NCBI GenBank assembly: GCA_937898635.1
Contig: CALEJW010000251.1
Coordinates: 1 to 9,863 of the forward strand
Origin: an uncultured Pseudomonadota bacterium
GTDB lineage: Bacteria; Pseudomonadota; Gammaproteobacteria; Burkholderiales; Usitatibacteraceae
Direction of reading: 5' to 3'
Length of the DNA: 9,863 nucleotides
Shown in pieces: positions 6,261-9,863 of the stretch (its first letter is position 1; each line of letters begins with the position of its first letter). Under the pieces are notes generated by a model that worked only from the letters and a program-made list of their open reading frames with translations, searched no databases and had not been told where the DNA came from. Made by a program: the position numbers and the translations under genes.

Positions 6261-7576
6261 GCCCGGAGATGATCGGCCTGCTCATGATCGGCGGGATGCT
6301 CGCGGGCATCTTCGTCGGCTTTCCCATCTCCTTCACGCTCCTCTTCCTCGGCATCGTCTTCGGCTACTGGGGCTTCGGCGAGCTCGTCTTCTACCTGATG
6401 ACGCTCCAGTTCAACGCGACGATGATGGAGCAGACGCTCTCCGCGGTGCCGCTCTTCGTCTTCATGGGCATCATGATGGAGCAGGCGAACCTGATGGAGC
6501 GCCTCTTCGACGCGGTGCAGAAGATCCTCGCGCGGGTGCGGGGCTCGCTCTACCTCGCGGTCATGTTCGTGGCGACCATCTTCGCCGCGGCCACGGGGAT
6601 CGTGGGCGCCTCCGTCACCATCCTCGGGATCATGGCCGGCAAGTCCATGACGCGCTCGGGCTACGACGTGAAGCTCTCCTCGGGCCTCATCGCCGCGGGC
6701 GGCACGCTCGGCATCCTCATCCCGCCCTCGATCATGCTGGTGGTGATGGGCCCCGTGCTCGAGGTGCCGGTGACCACGCTCTTCGCCGCGGCCATCGTGC
6801 CGGGGGTGATGCTGGCGCTCCTCTTCACCGGCTACGCGATGATCCGCTGCATGATCAACCCGAAGCTGGGGCCCGCGCTGCCCCTCGAGGAGCACCCGGA
6901 GAACATGGCGGAGGTCTGGAAGCAGTTCTTCCTGGGCCTGGTGCCGCCGGCGGCCCTCGTCCTCGCGGCGCTCGGCAGCATCGTCTTCGGCTTCGCGACC
7001 CCCACGGAGGGCGCGGCCTGCGGCGCCGTGGGCGCGCTTCTCCTCACCGCCGCCTACGGCCGGCTCAACCCGGCGAAGCTCAAGGAAGCGCTCATCCGCA
7101 CGCTCGAGATCTCGGTGCTGATCCTCTTCCTCGTGGCGGCCTCGAACTTCTTCGGCGCGGTCTTCGCGCGCCTGGGCACGCCCACGATGCTCACCGACGC
7201 CCTCCTCGCGATGGACATGAACCGCTACGTGACGCTCTTCGTGATCATGGCGCTCATCTTCCTGCTGGGCTGGCCGCTGGAGTGGGTGCCGATCGTGCTG
7301 ATCGTCGTGCCCTTCCTGCTGCCGCTGGTGCAGAAGCTGGGCTTCGACCTCGCGTGGTTCGGGATCCTGGTGGCGGTGAACCTGCAGACCGCGTGGCTCT
7401 CGCCACCGGTCGCGCTATCGGCCTACTTCCTCAAGGGCGTGGTGCCGCAATGGGAGCTCACCGACATCTACAAGGGCATGCTGCAGTTCATGGGCCTGCA
7501 GCTCCTGGGCCTCGTCCTCATCATCGCGTTTCCGCAGATCGCCCTGTGGCTGCCGGAACTCATCTACGGGAAATAG
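6257..7576 (+). CDS. dctM: TRAP transporter large membrane subunit, DctM family
   Basis: This 439-residue, very hydrophobic protein is the main translocation subunit of the TRAP transporter and imports the DctP-bound substrate with sodium. Family signatures are present in order: SAVPLFVFMG (about residues 62-71), ATGIVGASVT (112-121), the GILIPPSI motif (152-159), FATPTEGAA in the second half, LGWPLEWVPIVLIVVPFLLP and, near the end, WLSPPVALSAYFLKGV. Roughly a dozen membrane helices can be picked out, interrupted by a hydrophilic loop with charged residues around 205-235 between the two structural repeats. The length is usual for a DctM not fused to DctQ. The start is the ATG at 6257, overlapping the dctQ stop as ATGA, with GGAGG eight nt upstream. 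The following dehydrogenase begins 4 nt after the stop, tying transport to catabolism in one transcript. Confidence 0.94.
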   Translation: MSPEMIGLLMIGGMLAGIFVGFPISFTLLFLGIVFGYWGFGELVFYLMTLQFNATMMEQTLSAVPLFVFMGIMMEQANLMERLFDAVQKILARVRGSLYLAVMFVATIFAAATGIVGASVTILGIMAGKSMTRSGYDVKLSSGLIAAGGTLGILIPPSIMLVVMGPVLEVPVTTLFAAAIVPGVMLALLFTGYAMIRCMINPKLGPALPLEEHPENMAEVWKQFFLGLVPPAALVLAALGSIVFGFATPTEGAACGAVGALLLTAAYGRLNPAKLKEALIRTLEISVLILFLVAASNFFGAVFARLGTPTMLTDALLAMDMNRYVTLFVIMALIFLLGWPLEWVPIVLIVVPFLLPLVQKLGFDLAWFGILVAVNLQTAWLSPPVALSAYFLKGVVPQWELTDIYKGMLQFMGLQLLGLVLIIAFPQIALWLPELIYGK

Positions 7577-7580
7577 CGCC

Positions 7581-8894
7581 ATGGCCATCCACTACCTGAA
7601 GAAGGCGTCGAAGACGCCGGAGACCGAGGCCGGCAACGCCCGCAAGGTCGCCGAGGAGATGCTCGGCGAGATCGAGCGGCGCGGCGAGGCGGCGGTGCGC
7701 GAGTACGCGCAGAAGCTCGACCAGTGGACCGGGGAGATCGTCCTCACGGCCCCCGAGATCGAGCGGCGCACGAAAGGCATCGACGCCGGCGTGAAGCGCG
7801 ACATCGAGTTCGCCGCCGGGCAGGTGCGCCGCTTCGCCGAGGCGCAGCTCGGCTCGACGCGGGAGTTCTCGATCGAGCTTCGCCCCGGGCTCGTCGCGGG
7901 CCAGCGCCTCATCCCCGTGAACGTGGCCGGCTGCTACGTGCCCACGGGGCGCTACGCGCACATCGCCTCGGCCTACATGGCGATCGCCACCGCCAAGGCG
8001 GCGGGCGTGCCCAACGTGATCGCCTGCTCGACGCCCTACCGCGGCGAGGGCATCCACCCGCAGGTGCTCTACGCGATGAAGGTCGCCGGCGCCGACACCA
8101 TCATGACCCTGGGGGGCGTGCAGGCCATCGGCACGCTCGCCTACGGGCTCTTCACGGGAAAGCCCGCCGACATCATCGTCGGCCCCGGCAACAAGTTCGT
8201 CGCGGAGGCCAAGCGCATGCTCTTCGGCAAGGTCGGGATCGACGTCTTCGCCGGCCCCTCGGAGGTGGCGGTGATCGCCGACGAGACGGCGGATGCGGCC
8301 ATCGTCGCGACGGACCTCGTGGGACAGGCCGAGCACGGGCACGAATCCCCCGCGTGGCTCTTCACCACCTCGCGCGCGCTCGCCGAGGAGGTGATGCGCC
8401 GCGTGCCCGCGCTCGTGGAAGCCCTGCCGCCGACCGCCAAGGACGCGGCGGGCGCCGCCTGGCGCGACTACGGCGAGGTGATCCTCTGCGACACGCGCGA
8501 GGAGATGGCCGAGGTCTCCGACCGCTACGCCTCCGAGCACCTCGAGGTGCACGCGGCCGACCTCGACTGGTGGCTCTCCCGTCTCACCTGCTACGGCTCG
8601 CTCTTCCTCGGAGAAGAGACCACCGTCGCCTTCGGCGACAAGGCCTCCGGGCCCAACCACGTGCTGCCCACGCGCGGCGCGGCGCGCTACTCCGGCGGCC
8701 TCTCGGTGCACAAGTTCGTGAAGACGGTCACCTGGCAGCGCATGACGCGCGAGGCGAACCACGACATCGCGCAGGTGACGGCGCGCATCTCGCGGCTCGA
8801 AGGGATGGAGGCGCACGCGCGCACCGCCGACGACCGCCTCGCGAAGTATTTTCCCAAGGAGCGCTTCGCGCTCGGCGATCCCGTGGAGCGCTAG
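7581..8894 (+). CDS. hpsN: Histidinol-dehydrogenase-family enzyme, probable sulfopropanediol 3-dehydrogenase (HpsN-like)
   Basis: This 437-residue protein has the histidinol dehydrogenase fold and its active site. Candidate zinc ligands are Gln249 and His252 (GQAEHG), Asp353 (FGDKASGPNH) and His412 (EGMEAH); the catalytic pair is Glu319-His320 (SEHLEV). The nucleotide and substrate region includes VAGCYVPTGRY and VGPGNKFVAEAK. Family enzymes carry out two successive NAD-dependent oxidations from alcohol to carboxylate. The N-terminus (AIHYLKKA) and segments such as GRYAHIASA and LVGQAEHG resemble HpsN, which oxidises (R)-2,3-dihydroxypropane-1-sulfonate to sulfolactate. The setting (TRAP genes just upstream, SDR and MDR dehydrogenases downstream, LacI control, no his genes) argues against histidine biosynthesis. 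The start is the ATG at 7581, 4 nt after dctM. The family and catabolic role are secure; the exact substrate is inferred, and another polyol or amino alcohol is possible. Confidence 0.82.
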   Translation: MAIHYLKKASKTPETEAGNARKVAEEMLGEIERRGEAAVREYAQKLDQWTGEIVLTAPEIERRTKGIDAGVKRDIEFAAGQVRRFAEAQLGSTREFSIELRPGLVAGQRLIPVNVAGCYVPTGRYAHIASAYMAIATAKAAGVPNVIACSTPYRGEGIHPQVLYAMKVAGADTIMTLGGVQAIGTLAYGLFTGKPADIIVGPGNKFVAEAKRMLFGKVGIDVFAGPSEVAVIADETADAAIVATDLVGQAEHGHESPAWLFTTSRALAEEVMRRVPALVEALPPTAKDAAGAAWRDYGEVILCDTREEMAEVSDRYASEHLEVHAADLDWWLSRLTCYGSLFLGEETTVAFGDKASGPNHVLPTRGAARYSGGLSVHKFVKTVTWQRMTREANHDIAQVTARISRLEGMEAHARTADDRLAKYFPKERFALGDPVER

Positions 8895-8899
8895 GGTCC

Positions 8900-9667
8900 G
8901 TGGCCGCGCCCTCCGCCTTCGACCTCGCCGGGAAGACCGCGCTCGTCACGGGCGCCAATTCCGGCATCGGCCGCGAGATCGCGCTGGCGCTCGCCGAGGC
9001 GGGCGCCGCGGTGGTGCTCGTGGCGCGGCGGGCGGCGGAACTCGAGGAGGCGAAGCGCGCCGTGGAAGCCGAAGGCGGCCGCGCCGCGGTCCTGCCGGCC
9101 GACCTCGCCGACCGTGCCGCGCTCCGCGAGGCAGCCGCCCGCGCGCCCTCCTTCTTCGGCGACCCCGACATCCTCGTGAACGCGGCCGGCATCAACCGCC
9201 GCGGGGCGCTGCTCGAGCTCACCGACGAGGACTGGGACGCAACTCTCGCCATCAACCTCACCGCGCCCTTCCTCCTCGCCCAGGCCCTCGCCCCGGCGAT
9301 GATCCGCCGCGGCTGGGGGCGGATCGTCAACATCGCTTCCCTCCAGTCGCTTCGCGCCTTCCCGAACTGCGCGCCCTACGGCGCTTCCAAGGGCGGCGTG
9401 ATGCAGCTCACGCGCGCGCTCGCGGAGGCCTTCTCCCGGGAGGGCGTCACCGCCAACGCGATCGCGCCCGGCTTCTTCCCGACCGCGCTCACCGCGCCCG
9501 TGGTGAACGACCCCGCTCGCTGGGAGAAGGTGGCCGAAAGCACCTTCGCGAAACGCAACGGCGAGCTTCGCGACCTTCGCGGCACCGCGGTCTTCCTCGC
9601 GAGCCGCGCCTCCGACTACGTGACCGGCCAGACGATCTTCGTCGACGGCGGGTTTTCCGCAGGATAG
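8900..9667 (+). CDS. Short-chain dehydrogenase/reductase (SDR), possible C2 dehydrogenase of the same pathway
   Basis: This 255-residue classical SDR has the cofactor motif TGANSGIG (residues 17-24), NAAG (94-97), Asn119 and the catalytic Ser147, Tyr160 and Lys164 (YGASK). AIAPGFFPTAL and the C-terminal VTGQTIFVDGGFSAG are also typical, and the length is standard. It resembles the gluconate 5-dehydrogenase / 2-deoxygluconate 3-dehydrogenase branch, which oxidises secondary hydroxyls. The arginines after the second strand (VARR) leave NADP use possible. The best start is a GTG at 8900, 5 nt after the hpsN-like stop, because the protein then begins AAPSAFDLAGKTALVTG with the usual short leader; no ATG fits in frame. 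In described DHPS clusters two extra dehydrogenases (HpsO, HpsP) interconvert DHPS enantiomers through the 2-keto form. This SDR plus the next gene could fill that role, but assignment to HpsO is not provable from motifs. Confidence 0.9.
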   Translation: MAAPSAFDLAGKTALVTGANSGIGREIALALAEAGAAVVLVARRAAELEEAKRAVEAEGGRAAVLPADLADRAALREAAARAPSFFGDPDILVNAAGINRRGALLELTDEDWDATLAINLTAPFLLAQALAPAMIRRGWGRIVNIASLQSLRAFPNCAPYGASKGGVMQLTRALAEAFSREGVTANAIAPGFFPTALTAPVVNDPARWEKVAESTFAKRNGELRDLRGTAVFLASRASDYVTGQTIFVDGGFSAG

Positions 9668-9671
9668 CGCC

Positions 9672-9788
9672 ATGGTCCAGCGTCCGAAGCCGTTTGGAGG
9701 TCTTGAAGGGGACGCTACCCTTCAGTTGTCAAAGGGTGGTGCTCACTTCAACCAACTGAAGGGTAGCGTCCCCTTCAAGAGCACATGA
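9672..9788 (+). CDS. Candidate small ORF (38 codons) reading through the inverted repeat; doubtful
   Basis: An ATG at 9672, 4 nt after the SDR stop, opens 38 codons ending in a TGA at 9786-9788 that overlaps the next ATG as ATGA. AGGA at 9661-9664 gives usable Shine-Dalgarno spacing, and the junction TAGCGCCATGG repeats the one between dctM and the hpsN-like gene (7574-7584). The peptide (MVQRPKPFGGLEGDATLQL and onward) matches nothing I recognise, and most of it is encoded by the repeat. It may be the remnant of an earlier gene start, a coupling ORF that carries ribosomes to the alcohol dehydrogenase, or chance. Confidence 0.2.
   Translation: MVQRPKPFGGLEGDATLQLSKGGAHFNQLKGSVPFKST
9701..9780. 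repeat. Perfect 28-bp inverted repeat, REP/BIME-like or MITE-like element
   Basis: The left arm 9701-9728 and right arm 9753-9780 are exact reverse complements over 28 bp with a 24-nt spacer. Each arm is itself palindromic: TGAAGGG and CCCTTCA pair around a 7-nt loop (9704-9724 and 9757-9777). The DNA or RNA can therefore form either one long hairpin or two small ones, the architecture of paired REP elements mobilised in trans by RAYT transposases. It is less GC-rich than its surroundings and sits in the SDR-to-alcohol dehydrogenase gap. No transposase is in view. There is no U-tract, though a stem this strong could still pause polymerase or block RNA decay. Confidence 0.85.
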
Positions 9789-9863
9789 AGGCACTCGTCT
9801 ATACCGCCCCCCGGGAAGTCGTCCTGCGGGACGAGCCCGAAGCGCTCGCCCGCGAGGGCGACG
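9785..9863 (+). CDS. Zinc-type medium-chain alcohol dehydrogenase (MDR), N-terminal fragment cut by window edge
   Basis: Only the first 26 codons are visible. They read MKALVYTAPREVVLRDEPEA, the typical opening of zinc-dependent medium-chain alcohol/polyol dehydrogenases (MKAlvy...v.l.d.PeP). These residues form the start of the GroES-like catalytic domain; the cysteine and histidine zinc ligands and the Rossmann domain would lie beyond the edge. The start at 9785 is 4 nt after the inverted repeat and has only a weak AAGAG upstream, so its translation may depend on the repeat's structure or on coupling from the 38-codon frame. Same strand and position suggest it acts with the SDR and the hpsN-like enzyme, perhaps as the second C2 dehydrogenase (HpsP-like). 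The family call is reasonable; the substrate is unknown. Confidence 0.7.
   Translation, partial: MKALVYTAPREVVLRDEPEALAREGD

Noticed and set aside
7560..8816. Long minus-strand frame (418 codons) opposite the hpsN-like gene
   Set aside because: It is antisense to a gene with a complete zinc and catalytic site; the His/Arg/Gly-rich translation shows no family features.
7581..8894. Histidine-biosynthetic hisD
   Set aside because: Active-site residues are shared, but the TRAP, SDR and ADH neighbours, LacI control and HpsN-like N-terminus point to a catabolic paralogue; no other his gene is present.
7724..8899. Upstream part of the 647-codon frame that contains the SDR
   Set aside because: The region before 8900 is an out-of-frame reading of the hpsN-like gene, so a fused protein is not real; the SDR starts at GTG 8900.
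9701..9780. Intrinsic terminator ending the operon after the SDR
   Set aside because: There is no U-tract on either side of the stem and a co-directional dehydrogenase starts 4 nt later; partial pausing remains possible.
9701..9780. CRISPR repeat pair
   Set aside because: There are only two copies, in inverted rather than direct orientation, with no array or cas genes.

Overview
The window is very GC-rich (roughly 70% by eye) and dense with protein genes. Both strands show classic proteobacterial family members: a TRAP transporter, BrnTA, a LacI regulator and a GFA protein. I infer a betaproteobacterium (Burkholderiales or Nitrosomonadales type) or a similar high-GC proteobacterium; no rRNA or tRNA is present to settle it. 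I see no phage, plasmid, integrase, CRISPR or IS transposase genes.

Left block, minus strand (1-4171). Reading leftward from 4171 there is a LacI-family repressor, a BrnT/BrnA toxin-antitoxin pair with an AT-rich palindrome at its promoter, a small zinc-binding GFA-family protein, and an S9-family serine peptidase cut by the window's left edge but with its full catalytic triad visible. Apart from BrnT/BrnA, these look like independent neighbours rather than one operon.

Control region (4172-4381). This is the divergent intergenic region between lacI and the transporter operon. It holds two near-identical, opposite-oriented LacI-type operators 69 bp apart, a plausible sigma-70 promoter whose start would lie in the right-hand operator, and a roughly 115-nt leader with two back-to-back GC hairpins that have a mutually exclusive alternative pairing. 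A strong Shine-Dalgarno sequence follows.

Right block, plus strand (4382-9863). This is a compact catabolic operon: TRAP solute-binding protein (TakP-like), a strong intercistronic hairpin, TRAP small and large membrane subunits, a histidinol-dehydrogenase-like enzyme of the HpsN (sulfopropanediol 3-dehydrogenase) type, an SDR oxidoreductase, and the first 26 codons of a zinc-type medium-chain alcohol dehydrogenase running off the right edge. TRAP uptake plus an HpsN-like enzyme plus SDR and MDR dehydrogenases resembles described clusters for 2,3-dihydroxypropane-1-sulfonate (DHPS) use. The likely scheme is inducible import of DHPS or a similar small anionic polyol, interconversion or oxidation at C2 by the SDR and MDR enzymes, and two-step oxidation of the terminal alcohol to a carboxylate by the HpsN-like enzyme. 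No sulfo-lyase gene is in view, so the substrate is inferred.

Between the SDR and alcohol dehydrogenase genes lies a perfect 28-bp inverted repeat with a 24-nt spacer. Each arm is itself a smaller palindrome, a REP/BIME-like or MITE-like element inside an operon. It ends 4 nt before the alcohol dehydrogenase start codon and is crossed by a 38-codon reading frame that overlaps that start by ATGA. This element is the least ordinary structure here; otherwise the window is a good example of known systems rather than clear evidence of a new one.
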